Shown here piece by piece: positions 33,216 to 44,919 of a stretch of 64,000 nucleotides of DNA. The notes under the pieces were generated by a model. That model did not search any database, had not been told where the DNA came from, and saw nothing but the letters and a program-made list of their open reading frames with translations. Location of the stretch: assembly GCA_036924085.1 (NCBI GenBank), contig JAVGWX010000007.1, positions 34,992,953 to 35,056,952 on the forward strand, given 5' to 3'. A program made the translations under genes and the position numbers. The stretch is from Ariolimax columbianus (Eukaryota; Mollusca; Gastropoda; Stylommatophora; Arionidae). Numbering within the stretch: position 1 is the first letter of the stretch; each line of letters starts with the position of its first letter.

Positions 33216-34189
33216 TAAAGTGCTTTTCAATGTTAAATTGGATGTGGCCTTTACGTTGCACGATAACTTCACAATTCAGAATATATCTATTTCTCTGTCT
33301 TCTAGCTGTTTCTCTCTCTCTCTCTCGCACTCTTTCTTTCTCTTTCTCCTTGTCTCTACGAACATCAGCCCAGATTAGATTGTTTTATTTTAAGAAAGCC
33401 TTTTAATATTGCTCATGACCAAACATAATGACTGGTCAATGATGTAAAAATAGAGCATAGCCAACAACAAGTGGCAATAACAGCTCGTGAGCAAGCTGGA
33501 TTGGGCGTCCGAGCAGGATTTGATTGTTTGCTTAATCAGTAGATAAGGTTGCTAACGTGCAGATGGTATGGCATGTAATTGTCTGGGAATGTACAGAAAC
33601 GAGTTGTGGAATGTTCTCAATCAAACACATTTCTGTTTCTGATATTTTATGAACCAAATTACCGTTGAATCTCGAGTTGTAAATGGTAAGAACTTCCTAA
33701 ACAGAGATCAACACGGATGAAACAGTCTGGTATTACCTTTTCTTGCACGGTGCCGGCACATCGGTATCCAAGAATATATTGAACACAAATACTTGGTTAA
33801 CAACGGCACACTTTAGTCGACCCCGTTGTATGAGGGGTTCCTGACCTATGGTTAGGTAAAGACAGGCATCGGGGAAGGAAGCTGGCCACCACACCTCAAT
33901 CAAGATGTGGTTTAGTTAAATATAATCTCTAACACTTCATTCCAAACGGTAGTTTCTGCTGCAGGACTTTTAAAAAACCAATTATAACGACACCATCGTT
34001 AACAAATTATGATTTTTTTAAATGTGCAACCAACTGTCCGTGGACATTAATAATGAAATGTCTAACAACGGCTGTAGAGCCAGGCCGTTCATTGGGCAAA
34101 CATATGCGGCAGACTTCTGCATCAATGTCCCATGGACGCATTTTAACAAAATGTAATTTTGTTAGTGAATAAAAGGTTTATGTATATTT
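33216..34189. other. No recognisable feature
   Basis: A short CT-rich tract at about 33308-33350. No coding similarity I can support. Confidence 0.5.
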
Positions 34190-34478
34190 AAATATGCTAT
34201 CAAAAGACGAAAGATGTCCTGGTGCGGGCACGTCGCGAGGTCAAACGGAATTCCCAACTCGATACTCTTTGGATCCGTACCGGGTCAGAGAGGGCGAGGA
34301 CGTCCAAGGAAGAGATGGGTGGACAACATCACTGAGTGGTCAGGCCTTCGTCACGGTGAGATACGTCAGGCGGCGACAGACAGAGAGAGCTGGCGTGGGA
34401 TTTTCATGTCTTCGTGTGAGCCCCAACGACCTTATGGGTTACGGGATGAACTGAACTGAACTGAACTGAAATATGCTA
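34190..34478 (+). mobile_element. 5'-truncated LINE 3' end with 10-bp target-site duplication
   Basis: AAATATGCTA at 34190-34199 and again at 34469-34478 flanks an insert of about 270 bp. The insert encodes MSWCGHVARSNGIPNSILFG, then GRGRPRKRWVDNITEWSGLR, a DRESWRGI block and PQRPYGLRDELN, followed by a (TGAAC)n tail. Only the last 80 or so codons of the LINE arrived, a typical 5'-truncated insertion. The reading frame is intact across the whole fragment, so this insertion is younger than most in the window. Confidence 0.9.
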
Positions 34479-34564
34479 ATATGTGTTCCATTTGTAGCAT
34501 TATCTAAATCAGAGATCTAAATCTCACGGCCATGGGCCAAATCTGGTACACGGAGTAGTTTTCT

Positions 34565-36390
34565 GTAGCCATCAACGTGGAACAATCCCTTTTGTAAGTG
34601 ATTGAGAACATAATATAGCCAATGGTTTTGCTAGTCGGTCTCTAATTTCATACAGCAATTTTGGATGAATACCATCTTGACCTGGACATTTATTCACTTT
34701 TAACCCCTCCAATTTTTTAAAAACCATTTCCTCTGTAATACAGATTGATCTTAATCCCGCTGTATCCATGCCTCTTTGAAAAATATCTATAGGCTCTGGG
34801 ATCTTGGAGCAGTCCTCTTTTGTGTAGACTGTGCCAAAGTACTGATTGAGTAGATTAGCTGCCTCCCTATTCTCACTTATTATTTTCCCTGTACTGTCTA
34901 TGAGAGGGCCTACTTTGTCTTTCGTTCTTTGTTTATTTCTAACATAAGAGAAGAAGCTTTTACTGTCAGTCTTGATCCTCCGAGCAAGTTTTTTTTCGAA
35001 GTCTATTTTTGCTGTTTTATTCGCTTTCTGAGATATGTTCTGCTTGTCCAAATATTTTAAATATACTTCTTTTGATTTACCTGCCTCTATATATTTTTTC
35101 CATGCTTTATTTTTCGCTCTTCTACATTTCACTACAAATCTAGTTATCCACTTTTTACGCTTGAGGTTTACCTCCCTATATGGAACGCATTCCTCTTTTA
35201 GCATTTCGAGAACTGTTTTAAAACTCCCCCACTCTTGTTCAACGTCTGTTCCTCCGACAATATCTTCCCAGATTATGTGGTTCGCTGCCTCTTTCATCCT
35301 CTTAACATCTGCCTTAAAGTAGTCGTATGTTCGCGTGTTTATGTTTACTTCTTTCCCTGCAATAAGATCCCAACGGATGATTTGATGGTCACTTGAGCCA
35401 AACAGTTACTCAACGGTAACGTTTTCAATCATATTTTCCTCTGTAACAAAAACTAGGTCGAGTATGTTTTTTCCTCTGGTGGCTGCTTCTTCATGTTGAA
35501 TTAAAAAATTGTCAGTTATGCACTTTACAAAAGGTTTTGACTCTACAAGTACTTCTGCCATATCTCATTTTATTTCTGGAAAGTTGAAATCTCCCATTAA
35601 TAATAATTTCCCTTCACTTGCCTTTGCTATGCTACTAATCAGCTCCTCATCTTCCTATTTTTGACTTGATGGACATCTATAGCACACTTCAATCACTGTT
35701 TTTTCACACCCACTTTCTATTTCTCCCCATACACTTTAATTTTTGTTACCACATGATAAATCATCTTTAATCGTTATATTAACAGAATTTATACAGTATA
35801 ATAAAACGCCACCTCCCTTAGTCTTGTCTCCAACTATCCTATCTTTCCTTAACATTGTATATCCCTCTATTTCAAGTTCACTATCTGCAATCTCCTCATT
35901 GGCCCATGATTCTGTTAATCCTATTATATCTGGTTTTTCTTCTTCTACATACAGTTCCAATTCTTCTGTTTTATTTACTATGCTTCTCACATTTGCATAA
36001 AAACATTTTAGTTTGTAATGTTGTTGGTTTTCCTCTTTTTGCTTCTGCTTTATCATTTTAGTGTTTGCTTTTCCACTACTTATTTCACACTTCCCTGACA
36101 CCAACTCTCCCCTTTGACCACATCCTCTATAGCACCCTATTGTAGGCCTATCTTTAGTCTAATACTTCATAGGCCTTACTAGTTTAAATTTATATCACAA
36201 TGATTAAACATATACTTTGCTACAACATGCTGTCCTATCTCATTTAGATGTAAACCTCCCCTATCTAACATTTTACTTTTGTTTACTTTAACATCAAAAA
36301 ATTCCATTCCCATGTCCGCACACAACACCTGTAACTTAAGGTTGATACCTATTATTTTGCTATAGATCAAGTATTATTTTGGTATAGGTT
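34565..36390 (-). mobile_element. CR1/L2-like LINE: end of ORF1, endonuclease and start of RT
   Basis: At 36370-36180 the minus strand gives the end of ORF1, with KLQVLCADMGMEFFDVKV and RGGLHLNEIGQHVVAKYMF. This looks like the C-terminus of an SGNH-type esterase (DGLHLN.KG), as in ORF1 of CR1/L2 elements. The residue expected to be Asp is Gly. ORF2 follows in one frame from about 36120 to 34572. It carries a CYRGCGQRG knuckle-like start, LKCFYANVRSIVNKTEELEL, PDIIGLTESWANEEI, GGGVLLYC, GKLLLMGDFNFPEI, FGSSDHQII and then the linker to KLEGLKVNKCPGQDGIHPKL. The endonuclease motifs N, E, GDFN and SDH are all present. Only four in-frame stops (near 35750, 35656, 35563 and 35407) spoil it. The copy breaks off at the first RT motif, so it lacks its 3' end. 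Confidence 0.85.
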
Positions 36391-36959
36391 GCCCACGTTA
36401 AGTACACGATAAGTGTACCGTCAGCTTCAGTTGACCGTTGATACAAACTTGTTTGTGTGAGATTGTCTTATCGTTTACAGAGCAGCCTTCACATCACAAG
36501 CGATCTCATTTAAATAATTCTAAATTATTTTGTCTCTGTTTTCGGACACTTGAGTTGCATTTAGAATGATTAGATCAGTCCATATGCTATAGAGAATAGG
36601 GGCTAAATAATCCATCACACGTGAAGTGGGCTGATGGGAAGTGGACATGACAGAAGTAGAGTGAAGCGAAGAAAATCAATTATTCTGGCACACAAAAACT
36701 CTTAGACTTCTAAAACTGAGAAAGGTGAGCAATAGGAAATGACTAATCGACCAGTTATCCAAGCATGAATCAAGCCAATCATTTTCTGTGATCACTGGTA
36801 CTAGTAATCGATGGACTATTAAAAATACAATGACGTTGGCTGTCATGGATTCAAATACATTTGACCAATCACCAACCCCCACAAACAAACTATGCTACGA
36901 CTGAAAAGCAACAATAGCAATTTAGCAAACACTAACCATTTTTACCTCGACACTCCCCC
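36391..36959. other. No recognisable feature
   Basis: No similarity to known proteins or repeats seen in either strand. Confidence 0.5.
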
Positions 36960-36966
36960 TCCCCCT

Positions 36967-37315
<349 letters not shown>

Positions 37316-37382
37316 AACATACACTCCCAAGCTGCGTCGTTCTCTGGTTAGTCAGTATTTGTATCTACAGCTTGCTTCTGAA

Positions 37383-37608
37383 CTTAACTTAACGTCTTTA
37401 TACTGGTTTAGAAGACTGTAGAGTTTGCACTCAAGATTCTTTTACATCAACTTGATCTAAAAATGCCTACGCGCATCCAATCTATTCTTGAATGCAATAA
37501 TTGACCCTGCCTCCACTATTTCTGGTAGCAAAGCATTCCAAGAATTCACCAATTCGGACCAAAAAAATATTTCCTGGTATCTAATCTTTACCTCTTTTTA
37601 ATTAATTT
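37383..37608 (-). mobile_element. CR1/L2-like LINE 3' end, downstream of the 30-bp array
   Basis: Reading the minus strand away from the array: RGHSYKLIKKR, then RLDTRKYFFGPNW, NSWNALLPEIVEAGSIIAFK-like sequence and RIDWMR. The tail AGTCTTCTAAACCAGTATAA and AGACGTTAAGTTAAG ends at 37383. It matches the copy at 32890-33215 block for block. Confidence 0.85.
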
Positions 37609-40017
37609 GTAGCTGTGCCCTCTTGTTCTTGTGGGCTGTTGTAGCTGTGCCCTCTTGTTCTTGTAGCCGGTTGTAGCTGTGCCCTCTTGTTCTTGTGGGG
37701 TGTTGTAGCTGTGCCCTCTTGTTCTTGTGGGCTGTTGTAGCTGTGCCCTCTTGTTCTTGTAGCCTGTTGTAGCTGTGCCCTCTTGTTCTTGTGGGCTGTT
37801 GTAGCTGTGCCCTTTTGTTCTTGTGGGCTGTTGTAGCTGTGCCCTCTTGTTCTTGTGGGCTGTTGTAGCTGTGCCCTCTTCTTCTTGTGGGCTGTTGTAG
37901 CTGTGCCCTCTTGTTCTTGTAGCCGGTTGTAGCTGTGCCCTCTTGTTCATGTGGGCTATTGTAGCTGTGCCCTCTTGTTCTTGTAGCCGGTTGTAGCTGT
38001 GCCCTCTTGTTCTTGTGGGCTATTGTAGCTGTGCCCTCTTGTTTTTGTAGCCGGTTGTAGCTGTGCCCTCTTGTTCTTGTGGGCTGTTGTAGCTGTGCCC
38101 TCTTGTTCTTGTAGCCTGTTGTAGCTGTGCCCTCTTGTTCTTGTGGGCTGTTGTAGCTGTGCCCTCTTGTTCTTGTGGGCTGTTGTAGCTGTGCCCTCTT
38201 GTTCTTGTGGGCTGTTGTAGCTGTGCCCTCTTGTTCTTGTGGGCTGTTGTAGCTGTGCCCTCTTGTTCTTGTAGCCGGTTGTAGCTGTGCCCTCTTGTTC
38301 TTGTGGGCTGTTGTAGCTGTGCCCTCTTGTTCTTGTGGGCTGTTATAGCTGTGCCCTCTTCTTCTTGTGGGCTGTTGTAGCTGTGCCCTCTTGTTCTTGT
38401 AGCCGGTTGTAGCTGTGCCCTCTTGTTCATGTGGGCTATTGTAGCTGTGCCCTCTTGTTCTTGTAGCCGGTTGTAGCTGTGCCCTCTTGTTCTTGTGGGC
38501 TATTGTAGCTGTGCCCTCTTGTTCTTGTAGCCGGTTGTAGCTGTGCCCTCTTGTTCTTGTGGGCTGTTGTAGCTGTGCCCTCTTGTTCTTGTAGCCTGTT
38601 GTAGCTCTGCCCTCTTGTTCTTGTGGGCTGTTGTAGCTGTGAACTCTTGTTCTTGTGGGCTGTTGTAGCTGTGCCCTCTTGTTCTTGTGGGCTGTTGTAG
38701 CTGTGCCCTCTTGTTCTTGTGGGCTGTTGTAGCTGTGCCCTCTTGTTCTTGTAGCCGGTTGTAGCTGTGCCCTCTTGTTCTTGTGGGCTGTTGTAGCTGT
38801 GCCCTCTTGTTCTTATGCGCTGTTGTAGCTGTGCGCACTTGTTCTTGTGGGCTGTTGTAGCTGTGCCCTCTTCTTCTTGTGGGCTGTTGTAGCTGTGCCC
38901 TCTTGTTCTTGTAGCCGGTTGTAGCTGTGCCCTCTTGTTCTTGTGGGCTATTGTAGCTGTGCCCTCTTGTTCTTGTAGCCGGTTGTAGCTGTGCCCTCTT
39001 GTTCTTGTGGGGTATTGTAGCTGTGCCCTCTTGTTCTTGTAGCCGGTTGTAGCTGTGCCCTCTTGTTCTTGTGGGCTGTTGTAGCTGTGCCCTCTTGTTC
39101 TTGTAGCCGGTTGTAGCTGTGCCCTCTTGTTCTTGTGGGGTGTTGTAGCTGTGTCCTCTTGTTCTTGTGGGCTGTTGTAGCCGTGCCCTCTTGTTTTTGT
39201 AGCCGGTTGTAGCTGTGCCCTCTTGTTCTTGTGGGCTGTTGTAGCTGTGCCCTCTTGTTCTTGTGGGCTGTTGTAGCTGTGCCCTCTTGTTCTTGTGGGC
39301 TGTTGTAGCTGTGCCCTCTTGTTCTTGTAGCCGGTTGTAGCTGTGCCCTCTTGTTCTTGTGGGCTGTTGTAGCTGTGCCCTCTTGTTCTTGTGGGCTATT
39401 GTAGCTGTGCCCTCTTGTTCTTGTGGGCTGTTGTAGCTGTGCCCTCTTGTTCTTGTGGGCTGTTGTAGCTGTGCCGTCTTGTTCTTGTAGCCGGTTGTAC
39501 CTGTGCCCTCTTGTTCTTGTGGGCTGTTGTAGCTGTGCCCTCTTGTTCTTGTAGCCGGTTGTAGCTGTACCCTCTTGTTCTTGTAGCCTGTTGTAGCTGT
39601 GCCCTCTTGTTCTTGTGGGGTGTTGTAGCTGTGTCCTCTTGTTCTTGTGGGCTGTTGTAGCCATGGCCTCTTGTTCTTGTAGCCGGTTGTAGCTGTGCCC
39701 TCTTGTTCTTGTGGGCTGTTGTAGCTGTGCCCTCTTGTTCTTGTGGGCTGTTGTAGCTGTGCCCTCTTGTTCTTGTAGCCGGTTGTAGCTGTGCGCTCTT
39801 GTTCTTGTGGGCTGTTGTAGCTGTGCCCTCTTGTTCTTGTGGGCTGTTGTAGCTGTGTCCTCTTGTTCTTGTGGGCGGTTGTAGCCGTGCCCTCTTGTTC
39901 TTGTGGGCTGTTGTAGCTGTGCCCTCTTGTTCTTGTGGGCTGTTGTAGCTGTGCCCTCTTGTTCTTGTGGGCTGTTGTAGCTGTGCCCTCTTGTTCTTGT
40001 GGGTGGCTGAATTTTCA
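37609..40017 (-). repeat. 30-bp minisatellite (~80 copies) born inside a LINE ORF2
   Basis: The plus-strand unit is TTGTAGCTGTGCCCTCTTGT followed by TCTTGTGGGC. On the minus strand it encodes RTRGHSYNSPQ, Q-EQEGTATTAH or NKRAQLQ, depending on frame, and stays open because 30 is a multiple of three. It sits exactly where the family has one TRGHS motif: upstream (minus) lies KEKDKLDYNTFLKIQPPT and downstream RGHSYKLIKKR. Two main unit types (GTGGGCTG and GTAGCCGG) alternate. A block of about 480 bp (16 units), including the rare variants TTGTTCATGTGGGCTATT and TTCTTCTTGTG, is repeated at about 37.87 and 38.35 kb and with changes after that. This is higher-order structure. Confidence 0.95.
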
Positions 40018-40420
40018 AAAACGTGTTATAGTCTAATTTATCCTTTTCCTTGATCATCTTATAAAACTGAAATAGATAACCTCGAATTCTTCTCTTTTTT
40101 TAGACACTGCAGGCCGGTTTCTCTGAGTCTTTCCTCGTAACTGTCATTCTGAAATTGGACTATCTTTTTCGTCGCTCTTCTTTGTATTCGCTCCAGCACG
40201 TTTATTTTTAAGACAAAAACTTCAGACCTGAACACAGTACTCTAATCTAGGTCTAACTAATGTTTTATACAGTTTGACTATCACTTCCTTGCTCCTATGT
40301 GTAATATTTCTTTTCATCATACCTAACATTGCATTTGCCTTTTTCACTGCTACTTGGACTTGCTCACTCACCTTATCTGTGTGGCCTATAATAACCCCTA
40401 GATCCTTTTATGCTATGATG
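40018..40420 (-). mobile_element. CR1/L2-like LINE RT C-terminus, upstream of the 30-bp array
   Basis: From 40420 downward: LGVIIGHTDKVSEQVQVAVK, KANAMLGMMKRNITHRSKEV, IVKLYKTLVRPRLEYCVQ. A frameshifted block follows (SERIQRRATKKIVQFQN, ETGLQCLKKRRIRGYLFQFY), then KMIKEKDKLDYNTFLKI. This is the standard L-G-V-x-I ... L-V-R-P-x-L-E-Y ... L-E-x-x-Q-R-R-A-T-K region of CR1/L2-type RTs. It continues into the array without a break. Upstream the copy is truncated. Confidence 0.85.
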
Positions 40421-40604
40421 TGTAGAAACGTTATTGTTGTATTCCGGGTGGACCAGGTTTTTCGCAACAAATGGTGACAGGTATAGATATTAATTGTCCC
40501 TGTAGCTAGCTGGCTAAACACACTTCTGCTACGTCCACTCAGGCCCCACTTCCTGTTTTCGACCCACGCCTGATCTGTCAAACATCCTCAGTGCCAATTT
40601 ATCG

Positions 40605-40855
40605 ATAGCAATGTCACATAGATTGTTAATTTATCGATTAGAATGTCAAGTAGATTGTCAATTCATCAATTATAATGTCACGTAAAATGTTAATTCACCG
40701 ATTAGAATGTCACGAAGAATATCGATTCACCGATTAGAATGTCAGGTAGATTGTCAATTCACCGATTAGAATGTCAGGTAGACTGTCAATTCATCTTTTA
40801 GAATATGACAAATATTTTAAATTTCCCCGATTACAATGTCACGTAGATTGTCAAT
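40605..40855. repeat. Minisatellite, ~32-bp unit, about 7 degenerate copies
   Basis: Unit GATTAGAATGTCAGGTAGAT followed by TGTCAATTCACC, with CGTAG/AAGTAG/GAAGAA variants. Confidence 0.85.
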
Positions 40856-40889
40856 TCGTAGCATTGGTTTTAGAGAAGATGTCAAAGAC

Positions 40890-41510
40890 GAGTTATTTAC
40901 CAAGTTCCATGTAAGACAGGTTCTACTACAAAGGAAGACCAAGTTCCATGTAACACAGGCTCTACTACAAAGGAAGACCGTTCCAGGTAAGACATGCTCT
41001 ACTACAAAGGAAGACCAAGTTCCAGGTAAGACAGGACCAAGTTCCATGTAACACAGGCTCTACTACAAAGGAAGACCAAGTTCCAGGTAAGACAGGCTCT
41101 ACTACAAAGGAAGACCAAGTTCCAGGTAGGACGGGTTCTAGTAGAAATGAAGACCAAGTTTCAGGTAAGACATGACCAAGTTCCAGGTAGGACAGGTTCT
41201 AGTAGAAATGAAGGCCAAGTTTCAGGTAAGACATGACCAAGTTCCAGGTAGGGCAGGTTCTAGTAGAAATGAAGACCAAGTTCCAGGTAAGACAGGCTCT
41301 ACTACAAAGGAAGACCAAGTTCCAGGTAGGACGGGTTCTAGTAGAAATGAAGACCAAGTTTCAGGTAAGACATGACCAAGTTCCAGGTAGGACAGGTTCT
41401 AATAGAAATGAAGACTAAGTTCCAGGTAAGACAGGACCAAGTTCCGTGCAGGACAGGTTCTAGTAGAAATGAAGACCAAGTTCCAGGTAAGACACGCTCT
41501 ACTACAGAGG
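40890..41510. repeat. Minisatellite, 39-bp unit with 22-bp short units
   Basis: The long unit is CCAAGTTCCAGGTAGGACAG followed by GTTCTAGTAGAAATGAAGA. Short units lack the second half (CCAAGTTCCAGGTAAGACAT, GA). Two subtypes, CTACTACAAAGG and CTAGTAGAAATG, alternate in the right half. Confidence 0.9.
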
Positions 41511-42011
41511 AAAAAATAAATGAGGAAAAGCGAATATACAAGGGACAACTGTAAAACTCAATACCGTCAATAGTTCAAATATAATCAAAGTTGTAATACA
41601 GTTTGATATGAACATAGCATCACGTCTGTACAATGTAGACACAAGCTTGTTATTGGTAATACTTTGCTTGTATTTTGTTAGCTCTAATTTTGGCAGGTTC
41701 CAATATTCTTCATTCATAAATGTGCTGTTGGTCTTGTTGTTCTTGAGTATCAACTATGAGTAAGATGACTCTTTTGTGCGTCCTGAAAGAAAGTGAGTTA
41801 AGTGGCTGGTTGCAGTAGCTTTCTTCACATCCCGAGTGTGTTGTTGAACGTGAATCGGAGTCCTCCAGACGGTTGGGCTATGTTTAGCTTCATCTATGTC
41901 GCTCAGTACTACGGGGATCACGTCGATCCCTCACGTCAGCCAGACTGCAATGAAAACAGTTAGTTTCCAGAGGAGAACTGCGAGGAAATCGAGGTGGTGG
42001 GCTTGGCCAGT
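41511..42011. other. No recognisable feature
   Basis: No coding or repeat signal that I can support. Confidence 0.5.
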
Positions 42012-42873
42012 ATATTTTGCCTGAACCTGACTAACATGTCCGATCAGCACGTTTTGTCTGACGCTAACATGTCTGATCAGCACGTTTTGTCTGACGCTGA
42101 CTAACATGTCTGATCAGCATGTATTGTCTGACGGTGACTAACATGTATGATCAGCACGTTTTGTCTGACGCTGACTAACATGTCCGATCAGCATGTTTTG
42201 TCTGACGCTGATTAACGTGTCTGATCAGCATGTATTGTCTGACGCTGACTAACATGTCCGATCAGCACGTTTTGTCTGACGCTGACTAACATGTCTGATC
42301 CGCACGTTTTGTCTGACGCTGACTAACATGTCTTATCAGCACGTTTTGTCTGACGCTGACTAACATGTCCGATCAGCACGTTTTGTCTGACGCTGACTAA
42401 CATGTCTCATCAGCACGTTTTGTCTGACGCTGACTAACATGTCTGATCAGCACGTTTTGTCTGACGCTAACATGTCTGATCAGCATGTTTTGTCTGACGC
42501 TAACTAACATGTCCGATCAGCACGTTTTGTCTGACGCTGACTAACATGTCTTATCAGCACGTTTTGTCTGACGCTGACTAACATGTCCGATCAGCACGTT
42601 TTGTCTGACCCTGACTAACATATCTGATCAGCATGTATTGTCTGACGCTGACTAACATGTCTGATCAGCACGTTTTGTCTGACGCTGACTAACATGTCTG
42701 ATCAGCATGTATTGTCTGACGCTGACTAACATGTCCGATCAGCACGTTTTGTCTGACGCTGACTAACATGTCTGATCAGCACGTTTTGTCTGACGCTGAC
42801 TAACATGTCTGATCAGCACGTTTTGTCTGACGCTGACTAACATGACTGATCAGCATGTATTGTCTGACCAGAT
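42012..42873. repeat. Minisatellite, 37-bp unit, about 23 copies
   Basis: Unit GACTAACATGTCTGATCAGC followed by ACGTTTTGTCTGACGCT, with a few 31-bp copies lacking GACTAA. Variants (ACGTTT/ATGTAT, CTGATC/CCGATC) recur at regular spacing, suggesting multi-unit duplications. Each unit carries TGATCA. Confidence 0.95.
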
Positions 42874-42964
42874 GTCAGTCTCCTCTCCCCACCATGATCA
42901 GTAAATACGGCTTATTGATATCACAGATCATGATGTAAACAGTACAGTTTATTGGGTAGACTAA

Positions 42965-43290
42965 TCTTCTTCTTCATTTTTTTTCGGTGTTCATCCTGAA
43001 ATAGACGCTGTGTCGTAGTTTACAGTCCCTTCCACTTCCACTGCCATATCTGTGCCATTTCGGCCAGACACAGTTCAGTACGGCATATTTTGGGGTCCGA
43101 GTTTGCCTTCCCTCTTTGGGCCATATTCTTATGGCTGCGTGGGTGCAGCCTGTTTTCAGTGCAGCGACTTGGACGCAGAATCGGATTCTGGTCAGCTCTG
43201 ATCTTCTGACTCTGATGCAAACAGTCAGCTATGGGCAACTGGCTGCTGTCAGCTCACATTCACTGCTGTTTCTTCGCATCGTATGTAGGC
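42965..43290 (-). mobile_element. Divergent relative of the ~340-bp retroposon
   Basis: On the minus strand: GTTGCCCATAGCTGACTGTT near 43230, CTGTAAACTACGACACAGCG near 43020, then a tail of GAAAAAAAATGAAGAAGAAG at about 42966-42985. These three landmarks are in the same order as in the retroposon (CCCATAGCTGACTGCTAGCG, then CTGTAAACTACGACACAACG, then the GAA tail). The middle is different. It may be another subfamily or the parent element. Confidence 0.6.
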
Positions 43291-43644
43291 TCAGGTCCGT
43301 GGACAACAATCAGGCTAAATACAGCCTGACCTGCAGTTATTTGTGTTTCTTGTTTGTCTTTCGTCTGGTTAAACATGATATGTCCTATTTTTTATTCTGC
43401 CGTTCTTTATTCTTCGTGTTTTATCTCTAGATTGTTTGTGTGTGTGTGTTTTTTTTTCCTTCTCTTTACATTACATTCTGTTTATCATTGTCCTTTTATA
43501 TGTCTTTTTATGATACTAAAGGAGGTATAGACCTCATCCAAGAAGTAGTAGAGGTAAATTACAGAATGTGAAATGTAACACTTGAAAAAGTCATGGCCGT
43601 CATTATAAGTGATAGGCTGAGAAATAATGACATCGGAAATAGTG
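43291..43644. other. No recognisable feature
   Basis: T-rich sequence with a (GT)n stretch at 43437-43449. No coding similarity. Confidence 0.5.
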
Positions 43645-44330
43645 TGAGACGTGTATTCTGTCGGGAATACTGTGAGGCTTGCATTCTATCGGGAATACTA
43701 TAAAACCTGCATTATGTCAGGAATACTGTGAGAACTGCATTGTGTCGGGAATATAATTAAAACTGCTTTCTGTCGGGAATAATGTGAGGCTTGCATTCTA
43801 TCGGGAATACTATAAAACCTGCATTATGTCAGGAATACTGTGAGAACTGCATTGTGTCGGGAATATAATTAAAACTGCTTTCTGTCGGGAATAATGTGAG
43901 GCTTGCATTCTATCGGGAATACTATAAAACCTGCATTATGTCAGGAATACTGTGAGAACTGCATTATGTCGGCAATAGTGTGAGAACTGTAGTATGTCGG
44001 GAATAATGTGAGAACTGTATTATGTCGGGAATATCCTGAGAACTGCATTATGTCGGGAATATCCTGAGAACTGCATTATGTCGGGAATAGTGTGAGAATT
44101 GTAGTATGTCGGGAATAATGTGAGAACTGCATTATGTCGGGAATATCCTGAGAACTGCATTATGTCGGGAATAGTGTGAGAACTGTAGTATGTCGGGAAT
44201 AATGTGAGAACTGCATTATGTCGGGAATATCCTGAGAACTGCATTATGTCGGGAATATCCTGAGAACTGCATTATGTCGGGAATATCCTGAGAACTGCAT
44301 TATGTCGGGAATACTGTGAGAACTGCGTTA
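43645..44330. repeat. Minisatellite, 28-bp unit, about 24 copies
   Basis: Unit ACTGCATTATGTCGGGAATA followed by TCCTGAGA or CTGTGAGA. The first third shows a longer period of about 112-115 bp (four units with AAAACCTGC, TTGTGTCGG and TTTCTGTCGG types) repeated three times, then simpler 28-bp repeats. Confidence 0.9.
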
Positions 44331-44915
44331 TGTGACGTATATATGTCAGCCACAAAATCACTTGATTTGTTCATCGTAATAGGATAAAGCTCGATCAACT
44401 ACCACTGCGCTTCTACAGCATAAGATCTGGTTATAGAATACGAGAGCAACAACGTAACAGATAATTAGATGATATTGCAGAAAACCGACAACGCGGCCTA
44501 GGATCAACCAATGAAATACACTTGAACGGAAAAAGGAAATTTCATCTCCTCAATTTGCTTAGCAAGCACACGTGAATGGAAACAATAACATTAATAACAT
44601 ATCAAAGACAACGATAACAAGAATAACTCAACCTGTCCTAACAAACGTACCGCGCATGTTCGTCGAACACACATTTATATGTATTCTCAAATCGTCAGAC
44701 ACTGTCATTTGTCATCACTAGTTCATGCTATCAATTTCTAACGTGCGTCAAAGACAGTTTCCTTGCTATCCGCACACAATGAGAAACTGGAAGCGCAAAT
44801 AAAACCCGATAGAAACCCATTTATCTTGAGCAGAGACAATCAATAGCAGTCTGTTACGTCGCATGAAATGTGATGTGACGGGCGTCAATGATAATGTGTA
44901 ATGACACATCTTAGA
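44331..44915. other. No recognisable feature
   Basis: No coding or repeat signal that I can support. Confidence 0.5.
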
Positions 44916-44919
44916 CACT

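Noticed and set aside
38948..40057. 369-residue repeat protein on the minus strand
   Set aside because: It is the translated 30-bp array plus the preceding LINE residues (KEKDKLDYNTFLKI), not a separate gene.
43020..43430. Host gene fragments on either strand
   Set aside because: The minus-strand part shares landmarks with the ~340-bp retroposon and the plus-strand part has no similarity or splice signals.
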